From an uncultured Acidimicrobiales bacterium (lineage in GTDB: Bacteria; Actinomycetota; Acidimicrobiia; Acidimicrobiales; Aldehydirespiratoraceae), in assembly GCA_905480195.1 (NCBI GenBank), contig CAJQPN010000007.1, positions 1-45,503 of the forward strand: a stretch of DNA of 45,503 nucleotides, written 5' to 3'. This document shows positions 24,741-32,722 of this stretch, one piece after another. Below the pieces are notes generated by a model that ran no database searches, was not told where the DNA came from, and saw only the letters and a program-made list of their open reading frames with translations. The translations under genes and the position numbers were made by a program. Position 1 is the first letter of the stretch. Every line of letters begins with the position of its first letter.

Positions 24741-26129
24741 TCAGCGCCGAACAACCCGCACGAGTGCAGGTGGGAGGAGGAACGCTCCGTCGGTGTCGGG
24801 CGGAAAGTCGATGGCCTCGATCACGGCGTCGGCACCAAGCGCCCCGTACAGGTGAGGGAAGTACTCGTCGGTACCCGTGCCCGGCTCCCAAACGAGCGCA
24901 TTGGCGACGAGATGCGCGTCGACTACGAGGGCCACGAGATCGGTCCGACCCCGATAGAAGCGATTCGCTGGTGTGAGTACTTGATGGAGCCCACTCAGGT
25001 GGATGAATCCATCGGAAGCGAACTCAGCGGGCAGGTACACACCGGATGCCCCAGCGGCCTCCCATCGCTCACGCTCCGCGAGATGGACAAGGCGGGGCAC
25101 CGCCACGTCCCAGCCGTTGCGGACGCGGCTGACAAGCCCAGCTCGGTCTGGGGCGGAAAGGAACGCGCCGGCTGCAGCGCGCTCAGCCCAAGCTGCGTGC
25201 TCGAGCGTGCTGACACCGAGCACCTCGGTGACCCGGTGAAGTTCGCGCCGCGCCGACGTGGTAGTGATCGACCGGTCGTCGGGATTGAGACAAATACGGA
25301 AGCCGGCATCGGCAAGCATTCGCATCGGATGATCAGCGACCGGGAGGCCGAGGCTCTCGTTGGATGTCGGGCAGATCTCGAGCAAGGCGCCGGAGTCTCG
25401 CAACGCCGTGGCCACCGAGCCGAGCGCAACGATTCGGCCGTCGTCGACAGTGCAATCGTCGATAACTCGCCAGCCATGACCGATTCGGGTCGGGTTGCAG
25501 GCATCGAGTGCAGCCTGGATCTGGTGAACACCGTCCATCTCCCCGGCGTGAATCGTGATTCCAAGCCCAGCCAGTTGAGCTCGTTCGAGCGCTGACGCAT
25601 GAGCGGTGGCCGGATGACCCGTCTCGATCCCGGCCAAGTCAACCCCGACCACCCGTCCCGCCGCTGCGTCGATCGCTGCGTCAACGGCGAGATCGGTGAT
25701 CGCGAGCGGCTGGTCCCGCATGGCACAGACGATGAGCGTCGCCGAGAGACCGGTTGTCGCCTCGGCTGCCTCGAAACCAGCCTCGACCGCTGCGATCACC
25801 TCCGCCGGAGCAAGGCCGCCGAGCGTATGCAGCAGAGGCGCGAACCGGAGTTCGGCGTGGATCACTCCGTCGGCTGCGAGATCCTCGACGGCCTCGATCG
25901 CCACCCTCCGGAGAGCCTCGCTCGTCTGGAGGACCTTGCCGACGAGTTCAAAGCGGCCGAAGGCTTCGGTGACGGGAAGGTCGGGAGTGATCGTCATCCA
26001 CTCGGTGAGTCCGGCGATGTCGTCTGCCGGAGTCGAGACCCCGTAACGCAGAGCGAGTTCGAGCACGGTGGCTGGCCGAACCCCTCCGTCGAGGTGATCG
26101 TGCAGAACAACGATCGGACCGTGCGTCAC
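24741..26129 (-). CDS. add: Adenosine deaminase fused to a DUF952 domain
   Basis: The N-terminal part (about 1-340) is a metal-dependent adenosine deaminase-family amidohydrolase. It has LHDHLDGG (zinc His pair, residues 9-16), HAGE (194-197), GHG (217-219), CPTSNESL and NPDDRS with the catalytic Asp pair (284-285). Residues about 343-462 form a second domain: VPRLVHLAERERWEAAG, DGFIHLS, ANRFYRG, LVALVVDAHL and YFPHLYGAL match DUF952. The protein has 462 residues. The GTG start at 26129 overlaps the TGA of the upstream membrane-protein gene (GTGA), fixing the start and indicating coupling. Deamination of adenosine versus another aminopurine nucleoside is not certain. Confidence 0.92.
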   Translation of the reverse strand: MTHGPIVVLHDHLDGGVRPATVLELALRYGVSTPADDIAGLTEWMTITPDLPVTEAFGRFELVGKVLQTSEALRRVAIEAVEDLAADGVIHAELRFAPLLHTLGGLAPAEVIAAVEAGFEAAEATTGLSATLIVCAMRDQPLAITDLAVDAAIDAAAGRVVGVDLAGIETGHPATAHASALERAQLAGLGITIHAGEMDGVHQIQAALDACNPTRIGHGWRVIDDCTVDDGRIVALGSVATALRDSGALLEICPTSNESLGLPVADHPMRMLADAGFRICLNPDDRSITTTSARRELHRVTEVLGVSTLEHAAWAERAAAGAFLSAPDRAGLVSRVRNGWDVAVPRLVHLAERERWEAAGASGVYLPAEFASDGFIHLSGLHQVLTPANRFYRGRTDLVALVVDAHLVANALVWEPGTGTDEYFPHLYGALGADAVIEAIDFPPDTDGAFLLPPALVRVVRR

Positions 26130-26800
26130 GACGACAAACGGTCCGAATTCTCGAGTACGTGGGTGAGACCGGGATACTCGTCGATCGGTTCGAGAGACCG
26201 ATCGATGTACAGCAGACCAAACGTGATGCACAGGAACGACACCACGAAGTTCGTCCCCGAACGGGCGAGGAAAAACAGGTTGAAGCCGGAGTTGTTGAAC
26301 AACCAGACGTCCCAGACCGCCGACCCACATTCGTAGACCACGATGATCCAGCTCGCGTTCGACATGGTGCGGTGGTAGCGAGGATCGTCGAGCACCGCTT
26401 GGTGAAGGTCGACAACCTTCGGAATCATCAATGCCAGCAATGGACGGCCGGCGAGGATCGTCACGGCAACGGCGATACCGACAAGGAACTTCGTGACGAA
26501 GCCGATTCCGAAGTACACCGCCTCCGAGCTGATGCCGAAATCGATGAGGTCACGCTCGACCGCCACCGTGACCGCAGCTCGGGCAAGCAGATAGATCGTG
26601 ATCGTGGGAAGCCACCACCCGATGTCAAGTCCTCGCTTGCGGCGGCCGATCGCGGCTTTGATCGACCACGCAGTGGCAGCAAGTACCGCCGGGATGATGC
26701 CGACCGTGTTGAACAGCACGAAAAACAGCAGAACCGGCATCAGCTGGTCGAGGTTCGATCCCCCACGGACGCCCCCTGATGGAGGACGGTTGTCGCTCAT
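26126..26800 (-). CDS. VC0807/septation-protein-A-like integral membrane protein
   Basis: About 224 residues with five or six hydrophobic segments. The N-terminal core (LMPVLLFFVLFNTVGIIPAV, then TAWSIKAAIGRRKRGLDIGW) resembles the VC0807/intracellular-septation-A-like membrane family of unknown function. Later segments include FVTKFLVGIAVAVTILAG, NASWIIVVYECGSAVWDVW and NFVVSFLCITFGLLY. The ATG at 26800 overlaps the stop of the TIGR03083-like gene (ATGA), and its own stop overlaps the add start (GTGA). The three genes therefore form a coupled operon. Its role beside adenosine deaminase is unknown. Confidence 0.75.
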   Translation of the reverse strand: MSDNRPPSGGVRGGSNLDQLMPVLLFFVLFNTVGIIPAVLAATAWSIKAAIGRRKRGLDIGWWLPTITIYLLARAAVTVAVERDLIDFGISSEAVYFGIGFVTKFLVGIAVAVTILAGRPLLALMIPKVVDLHQAVLDDPRYHRTMSNASWIIVVYECGSAVWDVWLFNNSGFNLFFLARSGTNFVVSFLCITFGLLYIDRSLEPIDEYPGLTHVLENSDRLSS

Positions 26801-27504
26801 CGAGTCAGTTCGAACCACTCGGTGATGAGGTTCAGATCACCGAAGGTCTCAAGCGGTTCGAGGGTGCCGCGGCCCCAGACGGCAAGCATGAGGTCAGCGC
26901 CGGTTCCACGCGCTGCGGCGTCGCCCTTGGCGTGTTCTCTCGTTGTCACAATGGCGTCGCCATCGACCTTGATCGTCCATTCTCCGGCACCATCGCTGCG
27001 GTGGAGGTGAAGTGAACCTGCCGGCCGTCCCTCACGAAGCGGTGCAAACTCGACAAAGCGCTCATCGACGGCATCGGCGGCCTCGTCCCCGTCGATCTCG
27101 CTCTCGAGGCCAGCCATCTGCTCGGCATCGATGCGGTGAACGAGGTTCTCGAGGTGGACCCGCCGGATGTAGTAGTCGGTGGTCTGCGTGGTGGCCCATG
27201 ACCACTGCGGCGCACCGGGTACGAGAGCTCGCATGTGTGTATCGACCCGCTCGAGTGCAATCCGGGCTGCATCGAACTCCCCGCCGGCAACCGTTTCCGG
27301 AAACAGTTCGCGACCAGGGAACCCGTCGAGACCGTGCTCGACGATCAGGGAGAGCATGTGCCAAACCCGAGCCATGTGTGAGGCGAGGGCCCGGCCATCC
27401 CAATCAGGGCAGTTCGGCACTCTGGCATCGGGGTTGGCAGCTGCGAGTTCGATGATCCGCTGGCCATCTTCGTAAGCACGACCGAGACGAAAGGAGGCGT
27501 CCAT
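26797..27504 (-). CDS. TIGR03083/maleylpyruvate isomerase-like DinB-fold protein
   Basis: Actinobacterial protein of 235 residues. The N-terminal four-helix domain reads YEDGQRIIELAAANPDARVP then CPDWDGRALASHMARVWHML. The His of this segment and a later His (VHLENLVHRIDAE) are at typical metal positions of the MDMPI/DinB fold. A C-terminal domain (LHLHRSDGAGEWTIKVDGDA, ATGADLMLAVWGR-like segment) matches the usual second domain. Such proteins are mostly uncharacterised; some are mycothiol-dependent isomerases or transferases. First gene of the operon with the membrane protein and add; divergent from the SDR at 27565 with 60 bp between them. GGAGG lies upstream of the ATG at 27504. Confidence 0.85.
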   Translation of the reverse strand: MDASFRLGRAYEDGQRIIELAAANPDARVPNCPDWDGRALASHMARVWHMLSLIVEHGLDGFPGRELFPETVAGGEFDAARIALERVDTHMRALVPGAPQWSWATTQTTDYYIRRVHLENLVHRIDAEQMAGLESEIDGDEAADAVDERFVEFAPLREGRPAGSLHLHRSDGAGEWTIKVDGDAIVTTREHAKGDAAARGTGADLMLAVWGRGTLEPLETFGDLNLITEWFELTR

Positions 27505-27564
27505 TTGCCCAGTCTGGCGCACAGCGGTGATGATTCGGACAACCCTGCAACGAAGAGGCGGCTC

Positions 27565-28359
27565 ATGGGCACGATTGCGATCAGCGGCTCGGCATCCGGA
27601 ATCGGAGCTGCGACTCGGGCAATGCTTGATGCCAACGGGCACACCATCATCGGAATCGACCTTCGCGACGCTGAAGTCATCGCCGACCTGACCACCGATG
27701 AAGGCCGCCACTCGGCCGTTACCGAGGTGATCGCCCGCTGCGACGGAGTCCTCGACGGTCTCGTTTCCGGGGCGGGCCTTGGCCCGCCCGTACCAGCCGC
27801 CATGATCACCGAGGTCAACTACTTCGGAAGCCAGGCGCTTCTGGCGGGCCTCCGGCCCGCCCTCGCAGCCGCTCAAGGCGCAGCCGTCGTGCAGATCGGC
27901 TCGAATTCCTCCACCATCACCCCGAATCTCCCTGATGACCTCGTCGACGCCTTCCTCGCTCACGACCGCACGGCGATCACGGCGGCACTCGACGAGATCG
28001 GCGAACCGTTCGACAGCGCTATGGCCTACGGCGCGAGCAAGATCGCAATCACCCGCTGGTGTCGGCGCCAAGCCACCACCGACGACTGGGTCGGGCAAGG
28101 TATCCGACTCAACGTCATTGCACCCGGCGCCGTACAGACACCGTTGCTTGAGCGAGGTGACGACGACCCCATCTACGGCCCACTCACGACCCAGCTGCCA
28201 GTCCCAACCGGGCGCGGTGCTCCCGAGGACATCGCAACATGGATCACCTTCATGTTGACGCCTGCCGCCCGATTCGCATGCGGATCAGTCATCTTCGTCG
28301 ACGGTGGAAGCGATGCGCTGATCCGCACCGACGATTGGCCAAGCACCTTCTCGATGTGA
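27565..28359 (+). CDS. Short-chain dehydrogenase/reductase, 3-alpha-HSD-like
   Basis: SDR of 264 residues from the ATG at 27565, which has AGAGG upstream. The cofactor motif is SGSASGIG (7-14), followed by IIGIDLRDAEVIADL, as in the 3-alpha-hydroxysteroid dehydrogenase/carveol-type group that lacks a long first loop. The catalytic residues are a Ser in QIGSNSS, Tyr155 and Lys159 in YGASKIA. The C-terminus has GSVIFVDGGSDA. The coding sequence contains two GC-rich inverted repeats (27770-27789, 27843-27861). Convergent with the HlyIII gene, with a 20-bp gap. The substrate is unknown. Confidence 0.92.
   Translation: MGTIAISGSASGIGAATRAMLDANGHTIIGIDLRDAEVIADLTTDEGRHSAVTEVIARCDGVLDGLVSGAGLGPPVPAAMITEVNYFGSQALLAGLRPALAAAQGAAVVQIGSNSSTITPNLPDDLVDAFLAHDRTAITAALDEIGEPFDSAMAYGASKIAITRWCRRQATTDDWVGQGIRLNVIAPGAVQTPLLERGDDDPIYGPLTTQLPVPTGRGAPEDIATWITFMLTPAARFACGSVIFVDGGSDALIRTDDWPSTFSM
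27770..27789. repeat. Perfect GC-rich inverted repeat inside the SDR gene (copy 1)
   Basis: GGGCGGGCC and its exact complement GGCCCGCCC are separated by only TT. It lies in codons for the SGAGLGPPV segment. A near-identical hairpin follows 73 bp downstream. Confidence 0.7.
27843..27861. repeat. Perfect GC-rich inverted repeat inside the SDR gene (copy 2)
   Basis: GGCGGGCC and GGCCCGCC are separated by TCC. It shares the GGCGGGCCT-GGCCCGCC core with copy 1. Confidence 0.7.
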
Positions 28360-28379
28360 CGACAAGGTCTCGATGTGAA

Positions 28380-29084
28380 CTACAGGGTCACGAGGTCCAA
28401 GGCCAACCAGTAATGGGATCCCGCTCCGATCACAACGAACACATGCCAGATCTCGTGATAGCCGAACGTGTTGGTCCAAGGGTCAGGCCACTGTGCACCC
28501 ACGATGATCGATCCCACTGCGTAGAACCCCCCACCGATCATGAGCATGGCGAACTGCGCCAGCGAGAGTCCGTCGAGCATCCACGGGATGAAGGCGAGGA
28601 ACGACAACCCAAACGTGATGTAGATCGCATTGACGAGACCGCGGGGAGGGTGAAAGGGCAGGAATTCCGCAATAACCCCGCCCAGCGTTCCTACAAACGC
28701 AAACGACAAAACGATCGTCGCTCGCCGGTCAGTCAATGCCATCAGCGCGATCGGTGTAGCCGATGTGGCGAACATGACGAAGATCGCCGAATGGTCGAGC
28801 CGGATCAGCAACTCGACGCGTTCGATCGGCCAGTCACGCAGATGAACGATGGCGCTGACGCCCAACATGAGTGTCGCACCGACGGCGAAGATGATCATGG
28901 CGACCGTGCCCCGGACACCATCGGCGAGGAACGCCGCCGCGACGCCGAGAGGAATCGAAGCGAAAGTGGCCCAGCGGTGCAGCAGACCTCGAAAGCGGGG
29001 TCGGGGTCGGCGCAGGAGACGCCGCGCCGCTGCGCTGAGGTGTTCGGCGCGGGGATCATCGAGCAGGGATGGCGATACCTCCAC
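28380..29084 (-). CDS. Hemolysin III / YqfA-family (PAQR-like) membrane protein
   Basis: Seven-helix membrane protein of about 234 residues. Family hallmarks are HRWATF near the first helix, SAIVHLRDW with a conserved His, RLDHSAIFVMF in the middle, and the C-terminal YHEIWHVFVVIGAGSHYW with clustered histidines that bind metal in PAQR-type proteins. The start is uncertain. GTG at 29084 gives a length near the family norm, whereas the open frame continues upstream into the divergent MFS gene. Physiological function is unknown in bacteria; the hemolysin name is historical. Confidence 0.9.
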   Translation of the reverse strand: MEVSPSLLDDPRAEHLSAAARRLLRRPRPRFRGLLHRWATFASIPLGVAAAFLADGVRGTVAMIIFAVGATLMLGVSAIVHLRDWPIERVELLIRLDHSAIFVMFATSATPIALMALTDRRATIVLSFAFVGTLGGVIAEFLPFHPPRGLVNAIYITFGLSFLAFIPWMLDGLSLAQFAMLMIGGGFYAVGSIIVGAQWPDPWTNTFGYHEIWHVFVVIGAGSHYWLALDLVTL

Positions 29085-29137
29085 GAGCTGAAAGGATACG
29101 GCACCCGCTCGCCAACGCCCGCTCGTAGCATCGCCTG

Positions 29138-30649
29138 GTGACCAAAATCCGCACGACGTTCGTCTGTTCCGGCGACGAACTCGCCGCCCGACGTACTGCA
29201 CGTGACGACATCGTGGCCGAATCGCCCGATGGTGCCGATCGGTGGGAACTCGAGCACGGCCCGTTCCAGAACTACGAGCGGACGCTGCGGGTGGAGCGTC
29301 GCGACGACGGCGACTTTGACGTCGAGGAGACCACCACCTACCGACTCGCAATTCCGGTCTGGGCCTGGTTGTTCCACATGCCCGTGAAACGTGCGATCAA
29401 GCGCCGCCAGAACGACTTCTCGTACTGGTGGGCGCCGCCCGATCGTCTCGACGCGTCGGCCTCGACCGTCCTCGGACTCTTGTGCGCCGTGCAGATCGTC
29501 GACGGCTATCTGGGCACCGTACTTACCCAGACGCTCACGTTCGCCGCAGACGAGTTCGGCCATGGCAACACGGCACAGGGGTACCTCTTGGGCGCAGTTC
29601 GCTTCGGCGTGCTGATCAGCCTGGTTGCGGTCTCGCTCGCCGACCGACGCGGTCGCCGCACACTCCTGCTCGCCACCGGCGTCGCGAGCTGCTCGTTCAC
29701 GGCGCTCGGTGGACTGGCACCCGGCTTGGTGAGCCTTGGTGCCTCTCAGTTGATCGCTCGCGGCCTCTCGACCGCGCTCGGGATCCTGATCGTCATCGTC
29801 GCAGCCGAAGAGATGCCCGCACGGTGCAGGGCGTGGGCGGCCTCGGTCTTGGTGCTTAGCGCCGGTCTCGGCTCGGGAATGGCCGTATGGATCTTGCCGG
29901 TCGCCGATGTCGATGTCCGAGGCTGGAGGGTCGTGTACCTCGCAGCATCCCTCGGCCTCATCGTGATCTGGCGCTACGGCCGTCGCCTTCCCGAGACACA
30001 ACGGTTCAACGAAGCGATCGATCATGACACGTCCGATGACGAGGAGGCCCGAGACCGGCGACGGGCACGCTTGACGCTCTTGGCGGTGTCGGCGTTCCTG
30101 ATTGCCATGTTCGTGGCGCCGGCGAGCGGCTTCCAGAACGACTTTCTGAAAGATGAGCGCGGGTTCAGCGCTGCGCAGACATCACTGTTCACGCTGTTCA
30201 CGAGCACCCCCGCCGGTCTCGGTGTGCTCGTTGGGGGCTATCTCGCCGAGCGGCGAGGACGGCGCACCGTGGGTGCTGTCGGCCTCGCCGGCGGCACTAT
30301 CCTCACCACGCTGTCGTTCTTCAGCTCGGGGTCGGCACTTTGGCTACTGACCCTGGTCGGCGTGGTCATGACCGCAAGCGCCGTACCGGCCCTCGCGGTC
30401 TACGGCCCGGAACTCTTCGGCACACACGACCGGGGACGAGCCAATGGCTTGGTCGTCACGATCGGCGTCATGGGCAGCGCCGTTGGGCTCGTCACCGCCG
30501 GTTTTGTGTCCGACCGGCTCGGTGGAGAACTCGGCCCAGCCCTCGCGTTGCTCGCAGTCGGACCGCTCGTTGTCGCAATGCTCATCCGCCTGCGCTATCC
30601 AGAAACGGCTGGGCTGGAACTCGAAGAGATCAACCCCGAGGACGCCTGA
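29138..30649 (+). CDS. Major facilitator superfamily transporter with an N-terminal cytosolic domain
   Basis: The protein has 503 residues. The transporter core begins near residue 105 (LDASASTVLGLLCAVQIVDG) and contains about twelve hydrophobic segments. It has MFS loop signatures LADRRGRRTLLLATG after helix 2 and LAERRGRRTVGAVG in the second half. Before it is a hydrophilic region of about 90 residues with alternating beta-like segments (YERTLRVERRDDGDFDVEE, TTTYRLAIPVWAWLFHMPV) that is not part of the usual fold. The C-terminus has PETAGLELEEINPEDA, a sugar-porter-like ending. The substrate is unknown. The GTG start at 29138 is divergent from HlyIII. Confidence 0.9.
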   Translation: MTKIRTTFVCSGDELAARRTARDDIVAESPDGADRWELEHGPFQNYERTLRVERRDDGDFDVEETTTYRLAIPVWAWLFHMPVKRAIKRRQNDFSYWWAPPDRLDASASTVLGLLCAVQIVDGYLGTVLTQTLTFAADEFGHGNTAQGYLLGAVRFGVLISLVAVSLADRRGRRTLLLATGVASCSFTALGGLAPGLVSLGASQLIARGLSTALGILIVIVAAEEMPARCRAWAASVLVLSAGLGSGMAVWILPVADVDVRGWRVVYLAASLGLIVIWRYGRRLPETQRFNEAIDHDTSDDEEARDRRRARLTLLAVSAFLIAMFVAPASGFQNDFLKDERGFSAAQTSLFTLFTSTPAGLGVLVGGYLAERRGRRTVGAVGLAGGTILTTLSFFSSGSALWLLTLVGVVMTASAVPALAVYGPELFGTHDRGRANGLVVTIGVMGSAVGLVTAGFVSDRLGGELGPALALLAVGPLVVAMLIRLRYPETAGLELEEINPEDA

Positions 30650-30691
30650 CGTGTCCCCATCGACAGAGCCCGGGCGATACCGTCTTGGTGT

Positions 30692-31543
30692 ATGGATCGT
30701 CGCGGTTTCATGGTTGCCGGAGCAGCAGCGGCGCTTAGCGCGTGCGCTCACCCTGAGCGCACGCTGATTGACGAAGGGCGACGCGTCGAACTTTCGCTCG
30801 AGCCCGGCCCACGCCGCTCAACATCGACCACAACGACCACAACGACGGTCCCGGCGGAGATCGACGACGGCACGCGCACAACACCAGAAGAGCCGGTAAT
30901 CGACTTCTTCGGTTCGATTCCGGACGAAGACCGCCCAGGCCTGTCCTTTGTCGCCACAGCGCTTGCAGCGTCAGTGACCGCCTTCAGCACACCGGAACTC
31001 ACCGGCCCCCTCAAGAGCTTCAACAACCCGATCGAATCCGGGGGGCGATTGACGTTCCTTGTCGAGGACTTTGCAGGTACCGATCGATACAAGGTGTTGT
31101 TGCCGACTCGACCCAACGGCAGCGTGGGCTGGATCGACGCCGCTCGGGTCGAACTCACACGACACAACTACGCGATTCACGTCTCGCTCGATGACTTTCT
31201 CCTCACCCTCAACGAACGTGGCGAGCCCATCTTTCAGACAACGGTCGGCGTCGCTCGAAAGAATGCTCCCACGCCGTTAGGCCGGTACTACACAACCGAG
31301 CTGATCAAACCGATCTTCTCCAACTCGATCTATGGCCTGTACGCCTACGGCCTGTCGGGCTACAGCGATACGTTCACCCAGTTCGCCGGCGGCGACGCCC
31401 AACTCGGCATCCACGGTACAAACGATCCCGCGTCCCTCGGTACCAACGTCTCGAGCGGCTGCATCCGGCTCCACAACGACGACATCTCGCTGCTGGTCGA
31501 GGACATCGGCTTGCCACTGGGCGTACCGGTCGAGGTGACCTGA
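30692..31543 (+). CDS. L,D-transpeptidase (YkuD) lipoprotein
   Basis: Extracytoplasmic cell-wall cross-linking enzyme of 283 residues. The N-terminus MDRRGFMVAGAAAALSAC has a twin-arginine-like RRGF and a lipobox LSAC with Cys18, so it is probably a lipoprotein. A Thr-rich linker (about 43-53) follows, then an SH3-like segment (about 85-155). The YkuD domain starts at NYAIHVSLDD and carries the catalytic motif HGTND (His241) and SSGCIRLHNDD (Cys257). 3-3 cross-linking of peptidoglycan is inferred from the family. It is convergent with wecA, with a 3-nt gap. Confidence 0.94.
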   Translation: MDRRGFMVAGAAAALSACAHPERTLIDEGRRVELSLEPGPRRSTSTTTTTTTVPAEIDDGTRTTPEEPVIDFFGSIPDEDRPGLSFVATALAASVTAFSTPELTGPLKSFNNPIESGGRLTFLVEDFAGTDRYKVLLPTRPNGSVGWIDAARVELTRHNYAIHVSLDDFLLTLNERGEPIFQTTVGVARKNAPTPLGRYYTTELIKPIFSNSIYGLYAYGLSGYSDTFTQFAGGDAQLGIHGTNDPASLGTNVSSGCIRLHNDDISLLVEDIGLPLGVPVEVT

Positions 31544-31546
31544 GAA

Positions 31547-32692
31547 TTACTCGAGCTCGTCGAGCTCGTGGCGCGAGACCGGCACCTCGGGGGGCCGAAC
31601 GCGGAGGCGAGGCCTGAGCACGGAGTACAGCACGAGCGCCAAGGCAGCAATGCCGATCGGTACCACGGCGTCACCCTCACCGGTGTAGGTCGGGTACAGC
31701 ACGAGCGCAGACAGCAGAACCGTCCATGTCCACAAAATGATCACGGCGCGCCGGTGACCATGGCCGAGGTTCATCAAGCGATGGTGCAGGTGTTCCTTGT
31801 CGGCGGTCGAGAACGGTGACTTGCCTCGGATCGTGCGGCGCAGCACCGCCCACGCAGTGTCGAGGAGCGGCACCCCGAGGATCACCAGTGGGATGAAGAT
31901 CGGAGCGAAGAAGAAGAATGCCTGACCCGAGAATTCGGCAGTGGTGCGGCCACCGACACTCATTGTCGAGGCGGCCATCAAGAGCCCGAGCAGGAGCGCT
32001 CCACCGTCACCCATGAAGATGCGGGCCGGGTGCACGTTGTGCGGCAAGAACCCAAGACACACGCCAAAGGTGATCACGGCCCAAAGACCCCCTGGGTTCG
32101 CCGGATCAAGAACACCTTCGTTTCCAAGTCGGAGCGCGTAGAGCAGGAACGTGCCCGACGCGATGGCGACGATGCCGGCGGCGAGTCCGTCGAGCCCATC
32201 GATGAAGTTCACGATGTTGGCCATCAACACGACCCAGAGAACCGTGACGAAGAACGACCAATCCGTCGAGAGCAACAAGACGTCGAAAAACGGGACACGA
32301 AAAACGAGGATCGACACCCCAGTCAAGGACATGATGCTGCCGGACAGCACCATGCCAGCCATCTTGGCGGGAGGCGAGATCTCGCGAATGTCGTCGACGA
32401 AACCGACACTCCACATCACAACGGCCGCCGCAACCACACCAAGCATCTCGGTGCGTGCTGCGATCACATCGTCGAAACCGGGGTGCAGGAACGCCACGAT
32501 CATCGCCGCGATGACCCCGATGATCATCGCCAGGCCCCCGGCAGTGGGGGTGGGTCGCGTGTGAACGCGACGGGCGTCGGGCTCGACCACCGCTCGCAGA
32601 CTCGGCGACAGATGGATGACGAGGGGGATGAGGCACGATGTGACGACCGCTGCCGTCGCTCCGACGAGCAGATATGCCCAAAGCGACGGCAC
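31547..32692 (-). CDS. wecA: WecA/TagO-like polyprenyl-phosphate sugar-1-phosphate transferase
   Basis: Multi-pass membrane enzyme of 381 residues that starts cell-wall glycan assembly by moving a sugar-1-phosphate, usually GlcNAc, onto undecaprenyl (decaprenyl) phosphate. Motifs of the MraY/WecA superfamily are present: TPTAGGLAM, GFVDDIRE (Asp100-Asp101, metal binding), NFIDGLDGLAAG (162-173), FMGDGGALLLG, and the cytosolic HLHHRL of the WecA branch. Last gene of the prfA-prmC-rpiB-glyA-wecA block, 30 nt after glyA. In many actinobacteria the atp operon follows at this place; here an L,D-transpeptidase gene is convergent instead. Confidence 0.94.
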   Translation of the reverse strand: MPSLWAYLLVGATAAVVTSCLIPLVIHLSPSLRAVVEPDARRVHTRPTPTAGGLAMIIGVIAAMIVAFLHPGFDDVIAARTEMLGVVAAAVVMWSVGFVDDIREISPPAKMAGMVLSGSIMSLTGVSILVFRVPFFDVLLLSTDWSFFVTVLWVVLMANIVNFIDGLDGLAAGIVAIASGTFLLYALRLGNEGVLDPANPGGLWAVITFGVCLGFLPHNVHPARIFMGDGGALLLGLLMAASTMSVGGRTTAEFSGQAFFFFAPIFIPLVILGVPLLDTAWAVLRRTIRGKSPFSTADKEHLHHRLMNLGHGHRRAVIILWTWTVLLSALVLYPTYTGEGDAVVPIGIAALALVLYSVLRPRLRVRPPEVPVSRHELDELE

Positions 32693-32722
32693 GTCGACTC
32701 GTTCCTACCGTTCCCCGAACCC

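Noticed and set aside
28895-30025. Minus-strand open frame of 376 codons opposite the MFS transporter
   Set aside because: Antisense shadow; the plus strand has transmembrane periodicity and MFS loop motifs.
31550-31570. Repeated CGAGCTCG palindromes after the L,D-transpeptidase gene as a terminator
   Set aside because: They lie inside the wecA coding end (codons for the LDELE-type tail), and no T-tract follows on the plus strand.
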